From contig CALPVV020000016.1 in the NCBI GenBank assembly GCA_943327105.2, positions 1 to 34,424 on the forward strand: 34,424 bases of DNA, read 5' to 3'. The translations under genes and the position numbers were made by a program. Origin of the DNA: Nitrosovibrio sp. Nv4. Lineage in GTDB: Bacteria > Bdellovibrionota > UBA1018 > CAIMNF01. Positions 15,350 to 23,955 of this stretch are shown in pieces; position 1 is the first letter of the stretch, and every line of letters begins with the position of its first letter. The notes beneath the pieces were generated by a model, which did not search any database, was not told the origin of the DNA, and was given only the letters and a program-made list of their open reading frames with translations.

Positions 15350-17203
15350 TTAATTGCCGATGGTTAGAGGTGTGCTGTTTGCAATGGTGAGGGTCAGATC
15401 ATCCCGTAGAGCGTGAGTGAGTTTCTCATCTTGGCAAAAAACAGCGGTCTCATAGCTGTGTTCAGCGGAATAAGTTTCAAAATTGTAACTACCGATTGCC
15501 GTTACGACATCATCGGTAATCGCCACTTTTGAATGAATGTATTGAAAGTGTTGCCAAGTATTGAAGTTTGGAACGGTTGCCAGAACTTCAAGCTTACCCC
15601 GTCTTAAAGCGGTGTTGAGGTAGCCTGTGATGTCGTTCATTCCGCTGGTAAAAAACTTCTCAAGAGGGCGTTCTGTTTTCGGATAAGTTTTTAAGAAGCC
15701 GCCATCGATTCCGTTGGTGATGAGGTTCACGGGTAATCCTGATTTGGCTTTGGCAAAGAGCTTGCGATAAATCTTAGTGCTCCAATTTTCGTTAAATATC
15801 GGATTTTTCTGAAAGCTTACAATTTGAGTGGTCAGTAAAATATCTTTTTCGGCACGAGAAAAAGTTTCAAAATAGGCCTTCGATACTTTGTATCTGTCTT
15901 CGTTAGGACCTTGAGAAATGAATCGACAGAGTCCTGGTGTCTGTTTGGTCAGCCATTCAGAGTAGTTTTCCGACCCTCGAACGCCTGCATTTCGTTCTGC
16001 TTCCTTGCGGGAAAGAACTTCTTTTTTGAATGCGATTGGAAACTCCTCACGTGTGAATCGTTCCCAAAGCTTACCGTAGTCTTCAAGCATGTCGGTCACG
16101 ATCGGGCCTTCGACTCGTACATCGGTATCTTTGTTGAAGTGGTTGTAACCGGTGGCCTTGTTTGCGCGATCAACGAGATTTTGCCCGCCCACCACTCCGC
16201 GTTCACCATCAATGACAAAATATTTCGAGTGAAAAAGCCCTTGGTTTCTGCCAACACGAAGAAGGTCATCGGATAAGGCGACTTTGACTCCGTTTTTGCG
16301 AAGAGTCTTGATCGTCTTGTTGAAGGCGACTTTACCCCAAACTTTTTCCATGATGACGCGAACATCAAGGCCAGCTTTAGCTTGTGCAATGAGGGCATCA
16401 ATCAGCTTGCGCGATTCTTCCGTATAGGCAAACGACATCACAGCAACGTGAACATAGCGTTTGGCTTCTTTCACGAGTTTGATTTTTTCTGAAAACGAAG
16501 CGTTGTTCACCATGAGGCGCAGCTGATTTCCGCTGGTAAGTTCGGTGCGGGTTTGGCTATCAAGCGTAAGGTGATAATCCTTATTCCAAAAAGGTGAGGT
16601 GCCGTTAGAAGCCGGTGATCGGTTTGCCGATGTTGAACCGGTCGATTCATCATCAATTTCCTTCAAGCTGTAAAATGGCGGGTGAATCAACGAGCGCCAG
16701 TCGGTCGGTAGCAGGATGTCTCGCTCAAAATTCAGCTTCCAGCGATTGAATCGGGTGAGCTCAAAGTGCTTGCGGGTGGCATCGTTGAAGTGATTGCTTC
16801 CCATTCTTCTCTTGAACAGGGCTGAATCAAAAGTAAAAAGTTTCTGGACCGTTTCGGGTGAAAGGTCTTGAACCGGCACCAGGGTCATTTTCTTGGTATT
16901 GAAAGTGAAAGAAAGATGGTTGCGATCTTGGTCAGGAAGATTTTCGTATTTTGAATTTTGAAGATTGATCGAAGCGTGGTTTTCACCGATCAAGCCAGCG
17001 CTGACTTGATTGAAATAGCTGATCAGCGCTGAGTAGGGCAGGATTCCGCCATTCAGGTTTGCATCTGCAAATGGATAAAGGGTACACGCAGTGGTGATTT
17101 TTGGGTGACAGGTTTCGCTGGTGAAAAGCGGGCTTTTTGCTTGCGCAAGGCTTACCGATGAAAGAATCAGAAAAATGAAAAGCGTCTTTGAAAACTTGAA
17201 CAT
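15350..17203 (-). CDS. Secreted phospholipase D-like protein (first paralogue)
   Basis: A 617-residue exported protein with signal peptide MFKFSKTLFIFLILSSVSLA (cleavage near 20-22). It has two HKD motifs: LFHSKYFVIDGERGVVGGQN near 325-345 and YIHSKVAITDDVVTAIGSYNFE near 555-575, each with the HxKx4D triad followed by GGxN or GSxN. Both are intact, so it is probably active as a phospholipase D, cardiolipin-type transphosphatidylase or nuclease; the sequence does not decide. About 200 N-terminal residues before the catalytic part have no known domain. GGAGG lies 10 bases before the ATG. It lies 66 bases downstream of a clear paralogue in the same direction, so the two may be co-transcribed. 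Confidence 0.9.
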   Translation of the reverse strand: MFKFSKTLFIFLILSSVSLAQAKSPLFTSETCHPKITTACTLYPFADANLNGGILPYSALISYFNQVSAGLIGENHASINLQNSKYENLPDQDRNHLSFTFNTKKMTLVPVQDLSPETVQKLFTFDSALFKRRMGSNHFNDATRKHFELTRFNRWKLNFERDILLPTDWRSLIHPPFYSLKEIDDESTGSTSANRSPASNGTSPFWNKDYHLTLDSQTRTELTSGNQLRLMVNNASFSEKIKLVKEAKRYVHVAVMSFAYTEESRKLIDALIAQAKAGLDVRVIMEKVWGKVAFNKTIKTLRKNGVKVALSDDLLRVGRNQGLFHSKYFVIDGERGVVGGQNLVDRANKATGYNHFNKDTDVRVEGPIVTDMLEDYGKLWERFTREEFPIAFKKEVLSRKEAERNAGVRGSENYSEWLTKQTPGLCRFISQGPNEDRYKVSKAYFETFSRAEKDILLTTQIVSFQKNPIFNENWSTKIYRKLFAKAKSGLPVNLITNGIDGGFLKTYPKTERPLEKFFTSGMNDITGYLNTALRRGKLEVLATVPNFNTWQHFQYIHSKVAITDDVVTAIGSYNFETYSAEHSYETAVFCQDEKLTHALRDDLTLTIANSTPLTIGN

Positions 17204-17269
17204 AAAGCCATGGCCTCCAATCGTAATGATCGGAACAATTCAGCCATAACGTTAAGTCAGGTTTGTGTT

Positions 17270-19276
17270 TTAATTCTGTTCTGTCGAGTCATCTGACGAA
17301 TCGACTAGAACCGGTGTCGAGTTCACGATGTCTCTGATGTAGTCGCTCTTGAGATCGCGAACTAATTGACGGTCATTACAGAAAATAGCTGATTCATGGC
17401 TATGTTCTGCTGAGTAGGGCTCGAAATTGAAGCTGCCGATTGAAGCCATGGTGTTATCGATCAGCACCGTTTTTGAGTGAACGTACTGGAAGTGCATCCA
17501 AGCGTTGAAGTTCGCATGTGTGATGGTGTCATCCAGGTAGCGTTTGTATTTTCTAGCGCCTCTCAAGCCAAGCCAGACACTCATTCTGGAAAGGAAGCTG
17601 GAAGGCTCTTCACCCCGTGCAATCTGACGGGCGTAGCGTCTTTGGCGTCTGCGTTCACGCCTGGGGTTTTTGTTTCCCATGGCAATGTTCTGCCCGATTT
17701 CCGCAAAACCCCCATCAATGCCGTTGGCAACGAGGTTTACTTCGACGCCGTTGTCAGCCGAATCAAAAAGAGCCGAGAACATCCGTGTTGTTTCTTCGTC
17801 TTCTTCTTGAAAGCCGTCTTCGACTTCATCCTGATCGTACTCAATATGCTGACTGGTCAGGAAAAGTTCGCGTTTTGCGGCTCTGAAATATTCAGAATAG
17901 GTTTTGGATAAAATCGTATTTGATTTCTGAGGTCCCTGAATCACGTAACGGCAGACACCTTCGGTGCCGGTTTCAACCGATGAAAACCAGTTTTCGTAAC
18001 GATCGGTACCGCGGGTTCCTGCAAGTTTTTCCTGTTCTTTACGCTGGCTGATCAGCACATTCAATTGCTCGACGGTTCGGCCTTGGTCGAGGTTGAATCT
18101 TGCTGTTTTTCTTTCTGATCTAGGCACATCATAGCGATCTTTAATGGTCGTGAACTCATCAAGAATATCGGTGACCATAGGGCCATGAATGAGTACGTCG
18201 GTGTCTTTGTTCCAGTGGTTGAAACCGGTTGAGTTGTTCGAACTATTGACGATGTTTTGCCCGCCAATGATTGCGGTTTCATCGTCGAAGATCCAGACCT
18301 TATTATGAAAGAGAGTTCTCTTTTTCTTGCTCAGGCTGAACATATCGTTTGCCAGAAGAAGTTTTACTCCGCCCTGTGTGAACCTTTCCATGGTTTTACG
18401 AAACACCGTAACGGTCCAAAGTTTTTCAAGAATGACTTGAACTTCGACCCCTTGCTTTGATTTTTCAACCAGCGCATCGATCAACTCAAAAGAGCTCGGG
18501 TCAGAGGCGAAAGACATGACCATGACATAGATCGACTTTTTCGCAGCTTTGACTTGGGCCATTTTTTCTTTGAATGAGTCTCCATTGACGAGAATCTTCA
18601 ATTGATTTCCACGGGTGAGTTCAGATTCTGAAAGCGTATCGATCTTGCGGTTCCAATCAGCTTTCAGAATGTTGGAGTCAGCTCGGATTTCATGACTGGT
18701 TCTGAAGTAGGAGTCTTGTTGTTCTTGTGTTGTACCGATGTTTCTCACAGGTGGATGAATCAATGATTTCCAGTCAGACAACAGAAACATGGTTCTTTCA
18801 TAGCGTTGGGTCTCTTCATTGAAAGTGAGTTGCTTGAATGAATTTACTTTTGATTCGACAAAATCAAGCCCACCGTTACGACGGGTGAACTCAGTGTCAT
18901 CTTGAATGAAAAGCGATTGCGCACTTTCAGGTGAAATAGGCAGGTTGGGTGTGATGCTCATTTTGGTCGTATTCACTTGAAAGGTAAGACTGTCGAGCGA
19001 GATGTTTAATAACGTGTGATTCGTAGACTCGAAAAAACGATCAGGATTTGGTTTGATTAGTCCGTTAGACGCGAAGGAGTAATAATCAGCCAGGGTTTTA
19101 AAGTCGACATTGAATTTCTCAATCAGGGTTCCATTTGCATCATAAGCATGACGATAAAGTGGATTGTTTGAAGTGATGGTAACTTCGAATGCGCGCGCAG
19201 CAGAGTCTGCCAACAAACCTACGGTCAGCAGTATCAAGATATTGAAATATTGGACTAGTCCCTTCGGAACCCGCAT
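17270..19276 (-). CDS. Secreted phospholipase D-like protein (second paralogue, charged insertions)
   Basis: A 668-residue exported protein with signal peptide (hydrophobic 10-24, cleavage near ARA/F at 29). HKD motifs are LFHNKVWIFDDETAIIGGQN near 322-342 and YVHSKTVLIDNTMASIGSFNFE near 597-617. The sequence aligns with the neighbouring gene through most of its length (for example GNQL, VMSFA, HxNKDTD, GPMVTDIL), so the two arose by duplication. Unlike its paralogue it holds an acidic stretch near 475-495 (DQDEVEDGFQEEDEETTR) and a strongly basic stretch near 535-555 (NPRRERRRQRRYARQIARG). Activity is likely, but phospholipid versus nucleic acid cannot be decided. No Shine-Dalgarno is present; a promoter ends 8 bases before the ATG. 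Confidence 0.9.
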   Translation of the reverse strand: MRVPKGLVQYFNILILLTVGLLADSAARAFEVTITSNNPLYRHAYDANGTLIEKFNVDFKTLADYYSFASNGLIKPNPDRFFESTNHTLLNISLDSLTFQVNTTKMSITPNLPISPESAQSLFIQDDTEFTRRNGGLDFVESKVNSFKQLTFNEETQRYERTMFLLSDWKSLIHPPVRNIGTTQEQQDSYFRTSHEIRADSNILKADWNRKIDTLSESELTRGNQLKILVNGDSFKEKMAQVKAAKKSIYVMVMSFASDPSSFELIDALVEKSKQGVEVQVILEKLWTVTVFRKTMERFTQGGVKLLLANDMFSLSKKKRTLFHNKVWIFDDETAIIGGQNIVNSSNNSTGFNHWNKDTDVLIHGPMVTDILDEFTTIKDRYDVPRSERKTARFNLDQGRTVEQLNVLISQRKEQEKLAGTRGTDRYENWFSSVETGTEGVCRYVIQGPQKSNTILSKTYSEYFRAAKRELFLTSQHIEYDQDEVEDGFQEEDEETTRMFSALFDSADNGVEVNLVANGIDGGFAEIGQNIAMGNKNPRRERRRQRRYARQIARGEEPSSFLSRMSVWLGLRGARKYKRYLDDTITHANFNAWMHFQYVHSKTVLIDNTMASIGSFNFEPYSAEHSHESAIFCNDRQLVRDLKSDYIRDIVNSTPVLVDSSDDSTEQN

Positions 19277-19284
19277 GGTTCGAA

Positions 19285-19313
19285 GTTGTACCAGAATGGA
19301 CAGGTTTTGTAAA
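19285..19313 (-). promoter_or_regulatory. Promoter of the phospholipase D-like pair, leaderless type
   Basis: On the minus strand TTTACA (19313-19308) matches 5 of 6 of the -35 consensus, the spacer is exactly 17 bases, and the extended -10 TGG-TACAAC (19290-19285) follows. Only 8 bases separate the -10 box from the ATG. It is the best promoter match I found, and it places the transcription start at the start codon. Confidence 0.6.
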
Positions 19314-19343
19314 TATGTTTAGTGTAATAAACGCATGTTGTTA

Positions 19344-19700
19344 TTACCCAAGGGTTCCAATGGTTTGGTCGATTTGATGATTGATCTTGGACTGCAAGAT
19401 TGCATCATAAATGAAATTCAAACCAAATAGAGTGAGCACTACCGCAATCACGCCTTCTGAGCCGTCTTCTTCACCAGGCTTGCTGAATTGAATGAAATCA
19501 GTCGCTTTTTTATATTCAAAATAGATCAGGTAAAGCCCGCAGGTCAAAATGGTGAAAAGGTACATCTTCCAGAAGGAGTATTTCTCTTCCCTGTACATCG
19601 CATTCAGCGTGTTGATTTGCTCATATTGAACAACCATGTTCCAAAGGCCACACAAAAGCAGAGTGAGTACGATATCAAGTGCGATGTTTCTTTTTTTCAT
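19344..19700 (-). CDS. DUF4234-like small membrane protein
   Basis: A 118-residue protein with three hydrophobic segments (about 9-25, 46-63 and 85-103). The pattern VLTLLLCGLWNMVVQYEQINTLNAMY, then FTILTCGLYLIYFEYK, resembles DUF4234: repeated CGLW/CGLY helices each followed by a charged face. The function of that family is unknown. Its ATG overlaps the serB stop by 4 bp (ATGA), so it is translated together with serB. There is no evident biochemical link to serine synthesis, so the coupling may be only transcriptional economy. Confidence 0.72.
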   Translation of the reverse strand: MKKRNIALDIVLTLLLCGLWNMVVQYEQINTLNAMYREEKYSFWKMYLFTILTCGLYLIYFEYKKATDFIQFSKPGEEDGSEGVIAVVLTLFGLNFIYDAILQSKINHQIDQTIGTLG

Positions 19701-20491
19701 AGGAACTTTTCCAGAAGTTGCAGGTTGCGGTCGAGGATCAGGGTGTTGGCCACTTCATTCAGTTTTGGTTTACCACAAAACGAAACTGAAATGCCGGCCG
19801 TCTTCATCATTTCAATATCGTTCGCGCCATCACCCACAACAATCGTTTCTTCGGTTGCAACTGAATATTCATCTTTCATTGAATTCACAAGCTCTCGCTT
19901 GCGAGCCGCATCGATGATCGGCTCTTGAACTGTTCCCAGAAAGTTTTTTTCCGCATTCAGTTCAAGCGTGTGGCCATGAACTTGATCGATGCCGAGTAAA
20001 TTCTGAAAGTGACGAAGAACGAAATCAAATCCGCCACTAACGACAGCGGTTTTAAAATGATGGGATTGAAGATGGCGCAGTAACGGACCCGCACCGTGAC
20101 TTAGTGAAAGCTTGGGTAAGATTTCTTTCAATCGAGCTTCGGGCATACCGGTAAAAAGAGCGCATCGTTTGCGAAGTGCCTCTTTGAAATCGAGACGTCC
20201 TTGCATTGCGGCTTCGGTGATTTCGGCGACCTGGTCATAAAGGCCGAAAAGACGGGCAATTTCATCAATCACTTCTTGATTGATCAGCGTTGAGTCCATA
20301 TCAAATACACAAAGCTTCTTGTGAGCCAAGTGAACCGCTTCTGATTGAAATGAAATGGCTTGATAAGGGGAGAGGTCCGACCAGATCTTCCGTTTGAATG
20401 CCTCAACTTGCGATTCATGATCAAACGTGAAGCGTTTGAAGTCGAATTGATCTGTGACCACCCATTTTAAGTAATAAACGCTTTGAGTCAT
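19697..20491 (-). CDS. serB: Phosphoserine phosphatase
   Basis: A HAD-family enzyme of about 264 residues that hydrolyses phosphoserine to serine, the last step of serine synthesis in the cytoplasm. HAD motif I is CVFDMDSTLINQE (nucleophile Asp and second Asp two residues on), motif II is VVSGGFDFV, and motif IV is VVGDGANDIEMM. The SerB-specific EVIDEIARLFG and MQGRLDFKEALRKRCALFTG segments are present. The ~60 residues before the catalytic domain do not clearly match an ACT domain. The start is uncertain: ATG at 20489-20491 or TTG at 20498-20500, with GAGG lying very close to the ATG. It is divergent from hisS and coupled to the DUF4234-like gene. Confidence 0.9.
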   Translation of the reverse strand: MTQSVYYLKWVVTDQFDFKRFTFDHESQVEAFKRKIWSDLSPYQAISFQSEAVHLAHKKLCVFDMDSTLINQEVIDEIARLFGLYDQVAEITEAAMQGRLDFKEALRKRCALFTGMPEARLKEILPKLSLSHGAGPLLRHLQSHHFKTAVVSGGFDFVLRHFQNLLGIDQVHGHTLELNAEKNFLGTVQEPIIDAARKRELVNSMKDEYSVATEETIVVGDGANDIEMMKTAGISVSFCGKPKLNEVANTLILDRNLQLLEKFL

Positions 20492-20552
20492 CTTCCTCAA
20501 TGTTCCGAATAAATACTCGTCTTGGCAAGAGAGATTTGATAAGAATTACGCC

Positions 20553-21869
20553 ATGGCAGCAACTACGACATTGAGTACCGAGTCTTACAAAGGCACCCGG
20601 GATTTTTATCCCAAAGACATGCAATTGAGAAATTGGATGTTCGGAAAACTTTCTGAAACGGTGAGGACATTCGGATACCTTGAATACGGTGGGCCGATGC
20701 TTGAAAGTTTCGATCTTTACGCCGCAAAGACGGGTGAAGAGATCGTGAATCAGCAACTCTACTGGATGATGGATCGCGGCGAACGCAAGATCGCCGTCCG
20801 TCCCGAAATGACTCCTACCATGGCTCGAATGGTGGCAGGAAAAATTAATGAACTGGCGCGTCCGATCCGTTTGTTCAGCATTCCGAATCTTTGGCGCTAC
20901 GAGCGTCCTCAGCGGGGCCGTCTGCGTGAACACTGGCAGTTGAATGTTGATGTTCTGGGGGGCGAAGCGCTCGATGCCGAAGCAGAAGTGCTGACACTTG
21001 CAGTTGAAATCATGTCGGCGTTCGGCGGAGCTGAAAAGATGCAAGCGCGGGTGAACCACCGCAAGTTAATGGACCACTTTTTCAGTAAAAAAATGGGCCT
21101 GACAGCAGAGCAGACTCACAAAGTGGTGAAGGCGATTGATGCAAAAGACAAAGTTGATGCCGCTAAATTTCATGGGTGGCTGGCGGAAGCCGGAGTAAAG
21201 CCAGAACAAGTTTCAGAGCTTGAAAAGTTTTTCAGTTCATCATTGGGCGATTTGGTGACCAGTATGCCATGCGAAGGTGTTGAGCATCTTTCGAAATTGT
21301 TTGCAGTGCTCGAAGGCGCTGGCATGAAAGTGGGGATTCAAATTGTTTTTGATCCGACTGTCATGCGTGGGCTCGATTACTATACCGGTACTGTTTTTGA
21401 AATTTACGATACTTCTCCGGAAAATCGTAGGGCAATGTTCGGTGGCGGACGATACGACAACTTGATGGGAATCTTTGGTAAAGAGTCTCTCTCTGGCGTG
21501 GGTTTTGGAATGGGTGATGTTTCGCTCCAGAATTTTCTTGAAGTACACGGTTTGGTTCCAAAATTTGAATCCGAAATTGATGTGATGGTCACTCTTCCAA
21601 AAGAAGAATTCCGTTCAACCGGCAATCTGATTGCAAAAGATCTTCGTCAAAAAGGTTTTCATGTGATCACACCGTTGGCCATTGGTTCATTCGGAAATCA
21701 ATTGAAACTTGCCAACAGGCACGAAGCAAAAATTGCTATTTTGTTCGGTGATGACGAGTTTGCGCGAGGAGAAGTTCTGTTGAAGGATCTTCGTTCTGGT
21801 GCGCAAACTTCGGTAAAAAAAGAATCGGTGACTGACGAAGTGTTGAAACTTCTCGGCGAAAGGAAATAA
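20553..21869 (+). CDS. hisS: Histidyl-tRNA synthetase
   Basis: A 438-residue class II aminoacyl-tRNA synthetase that charges tRNA-His with histidine. Seen are the N-terminal YKGTRDFYPKDM, motif 1 region GYLEYGGPMLESFDLY, motif 2 IPNLWRYERPQRGRLREHWQLNVDVLG, the HisRS-specific RGLDYYTGTVFEIY and motif 3 GGGRYDNLM followed by GVGFGMGDV. The C-terminal ~95 residues (from about 345) are the anticodon-binding domain. Length is normal for the family. The ATG has no clear ribosome binding site. It is followed after 2 bases by dut, so both are one unit. Confidence 0.95.
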   Translation: MAATTTLSTESYKGTRDFYPKDMQLRNWMFGKLSETVRTFGYLEYGGPMLESFDLYAAKTGEEIVNQQLYWMMDRGERKIAVRPEMTPTMARMVAGKINELARPIRLFSIPNLWRYERPQRGRLREHWQLNVDVLGGEALDAEAEVLTLAVEIMSAFGGAEKMQARVNHRKLMDHFFSKKMGLTAEQTHKVVKAIDAKDKVDAAKFHGWLAEAGVKPEQVSELEKFFSSSLGDLVTSMPCEGVEHLSKLFAVLEGAGMKVGIQIVFDPTVMRGLDYYTGTVFEIYDTSPENRRAMFGGGRYDNLMGIFGKESLSGVGFGMGDVSLQNFLEVHGLVPKFESEIDVMVTLPKEEFRSTGNLIAKDLRQKGFHVITPLAIGSFGNQLKLANRHEAKIAILFGDDEFARGEVLLKDLRSGAQTSVKKESVTDEVLKLLGERK

Positions 21870-21871
21870 CG

Positions 21872-22294
21872 ATGAAAACCCTTGAAATTCAAAAACTCCA
21901 TCCAGATGCAAAAGTCCCAACACGTGCCTATGAGCACGATGCGGGCCTTGATTTGACATCGGTTGAAACGCACACGCTGAAACCGGGTGAGGGAAAGATT
22001 TTTAAGACTGGAATTGCCATCGCACTCGATCCTGGTTATGTGGGTCTTGTTTGGGATCGTTCATCGATGGGTAAAAAGGGAATCAAGACACTTGGTGGCG
22101 TAATCGATTCCGGTTACCGGGGCGAAGTCGGAGTGATTCTTTGGAATATTTCCCATGAACCTCAAACCATTCAATCAGGCGAGCGTATTGCCCAACTTTT
22201 GGTTCAAGCAGTGGCAACACCTCAAACCAAAGAAGTCGCAGACCTCAGTCAAACCGAGCGTGGAACCGGTGGTTTCGGCAGCTCGGGCAAGTGA
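21872..22294 (+). CDS. dut: dUTP diphosphatase
   Basis: A 140-residue trimeric dUTPase that cleaves dUTP to dUMP and pyrophosphate, keeping uracil out of DNA and feeding dTMP synthesis. All five motifs are visible: AGLDLTS (1), WDRSSMGKKGI (2), GGVIDSGYRGEVGVILWN (3, with the catalytic Asp and the uracil-binding Tyr), GERIAQLLV (4) and RGTGGFGSSGK (5, the flexible phosphate-binding tail). Motif 1 has Gly where many enzymes have Tyr or Phe. AAAGGA stands before the ATG. It lies 2 bases after hisS and converges with the TPR-barrel gene. Confidence 0.95.
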   Translation: MKTLEIQKLHPDAKVPTRAYEHDAGLDLTSVETHTLKPGEGKIFKTGIAIALDPGYVGLVWDRSSMGKKGIKTLGGVIDSGYRGEVGVILWNISHEPQTIQSGERIAQLLVQAVATPQTKEVADLSQTERGTGGFGSSGK

Positions 22295-22308
22295 TTTACA
22301 GACCTTGT

Positions 22309-23925
22309 TTAAAGAGTGAAGCCGATACCGAGGCTCGACATGAAGCGGTCGTAAGAATAAGAAGTAGAAACCGTCGAGATGTTTTTGATGTAATTCAAAT
22401 CAGCCATCACCGATATTTTTGGTGTGATGAATTTGAGTGCACCCAATCGGAAACTCATGTTTGAGTCTTTTCTAACCGGATCAAGCTTCTCATAGTTGCT
22501 GAATAGTAAATCAATGCCTTGATTCAAGGTCAGCAACGCTGGAAAGTTCATGCTATTGCTGATTCCAAACCCATAAGCTCGGTAGTATATCGAGCTACCG
22601 TTGGCGTTATTGATTTCATAGGCCAGGCTTGCACCAGGGTTGAAGTAGCGGTCGCCGGCAGATCGTCTTGCAGAGAGCGACATGTTCAGATTGTTTCCGG
22701 ATTGATCACTGTCTGAAAAGTAGTTTTGCTTGCGATAATTGACTTCGCCTTCCGCTCGCCAGTAATCATTTAACTGATGGCGAATGTATGCGCCAGCACC
22801 ATAGGTATAATTGAATTTCTGAAATTCATACTCACTACCAGCGTCTGTCGGATCAATCGGAGCATTCTCGAACATGAAATTTGAATCGAGTTTCAAACCG
22901 TATGTGGTTTTGGCTAGAGCCTTATAGTTGAAATTAAAGGATAGATTGTTGGTGAAGTATTCATATCGTTTTGTGTCTGAATTGAAGTTCTTGTTGTACG
23001 ACGCCCGATAGCCCGCAACGATCTGCACCAAGCCTGCTGGAGCGCTCATGAACCCCAAGCCAGCTAGAATGTTTTCTTTGATGGTTGATGCATTCGATGA
23101 GCCTTGGGTATTACTCAGCCCTGTTGGTAACTGCATGATGTTTGAATCATATTGCGTGCTAAAGGCTGCATTTCCGAACCATTGTCCTTTTGAAAATGGC
23201 TGAAGCATCTTTTCAGAAGCATCGAGAATGTTTTTCGCATTAGCGTTTGAAGAGTCGTTCTGAAGAACTTTTTTTGCCAATGTCTCGGTTTCAACGATTT
23301 CTTGAACACCACGAGTACTGAAATACAGCTTGAACAAACTAAGACTTTTGTAATACTGGGCGATCATTTCAATTTCGATGATGCCGGTCCCTAAAGCCTG
23401 GTCAAAATTCAATTGAGCTTCTGTGTAGCGTGCGGCATTGAAGTGCCCGATTCCAAGAAATAAATGGGATGGTCCTGCATTGAATTTGAGTGCTGCTGAC
23501 TTTTCAAAATACGGGCGGGCTTCTTCAAACTTATTCTGTTTGTTCAGTAAACTCGCAATTTCATAAGCATAGGGGCCACGCTCATTTTCAGGTTTAGCTT
23601 GATAGAGCTGTTGATAAACTTCGAGCGATGTCTTTTCATCGCCTTTGCCCTTCAGTGCAAGTGCCTTTAATTCGAGGTACTCAACGGTGAGTGGAGATTC
23701 TTTTAAAAGTTCATTAAGAATTTTGACCGCTTCTTCAGTCTTTCGTTTATTGAAAGCGATAACTGCCTCTGCGTATCTTGATTCCCGACCAATGCCGGGA
23801 TGCGATTCCTGGGTGTCGACGGGTTGAGTTGCATTGGCAATGGTTGAAATTGCCATCAAACTGCAGAGGTAAAAAAAAGTTAATGAAAATCTTTTATGAT
23901 TACAGCCGTGTCTTTTGTGACCCAT
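22309..23925 (-). CDS. TPR protein with C-terminal outer-membrane barrel, Slam-like architecture
   Basis: A 538-residue exported protein. After a signal peptide (basic 1-12, hydrophobic 14-30) come tetratricopeptide-like repeats at about 48-240 (for example AVIAFNKRKTEEAVKILNELLKE). The last ~290 residues (from FSTQYDSNIMQLP) show alternating beta strands with aromatic girdles, ending in SSLGIGFTL, as in an outer-membrane barrel. TPR followed by a barrel resembles Slam (DUF560) proteins, which move lipoproteins to the cell surface; whether it is a true Slam homologue is not settled. No ribosome binding site is seen. It is divergent from the FecR-lipoprotein pair, with only 28 bases between the ATGs. 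Confidence 0.8.
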   Translation of the reverse strand: MGHKRHGCNHKRFSLTFFYLCSLMAISTIANATQPVDTQESHPGIGRESRYAEAVIAFNKRKTEEAVKILNELLKESPLTVEYLELKALALKGKGDEKTSLEVYQQLYQAKPENERGPYAYEIASLLNKQNKFEEARPYFEKSAALKFNAGPSHLFLGIGHFNAARYTEAQLNFDQALGTGIIEIEMIAQYYKSLSLFKLYFSTRGVQEIVETETLAKKVLQNDSSNANAKNILDASEKMLQPFSKGQWFGNAAFSTQYDSNIMQLPTGLSNTQGSSNASTIKENILAGLGFMSAPAGLVQIVAGYRASYNKNFNSDTKRYEYFTNNLSFNFNYKALAKTTYGLKLDSNFMFENAPIDPTDAGSEYEFQKFNYTYGAGAYIRHQLNDYWRAEGEVNYRKQNYFSDSDQSGNNLNMSLSARRSAGDRYFNPGASLAYEINNANGSSIYYRAYGFGISNSMNFPALLTLNQGIDLLFSNYEKLDPVRKDSNMSFRLGALKFITPKISVMADLNYIKNISTVSTSYSYDRFMSSLGIGFTL

Positions 23926-23949
23926 TTTAATAAAACTTTAACATTCCGA

Positions 23950-23955
23950 TACAAT
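23950..23955 (+). promoter_or_regulatory. Possible -10 element for the FecR-lipoprotein unit
   Basis: TACAAT matches 5 of 6 consensus bases and overlaps the first possible ATG (23954). It stands 7 bases before a second in-frame ATG (23963), which would then begin a leaderless message. No good -35 is seen, so this is tentative. Confidence 0.3.

Noticed and set aside
20421-21059. A 212-codon open frame on the minus strand overlapping serB and hisS
   Set aside because: It is antisense to the highly conserved hisS motif 2 region and has no recognisable features.
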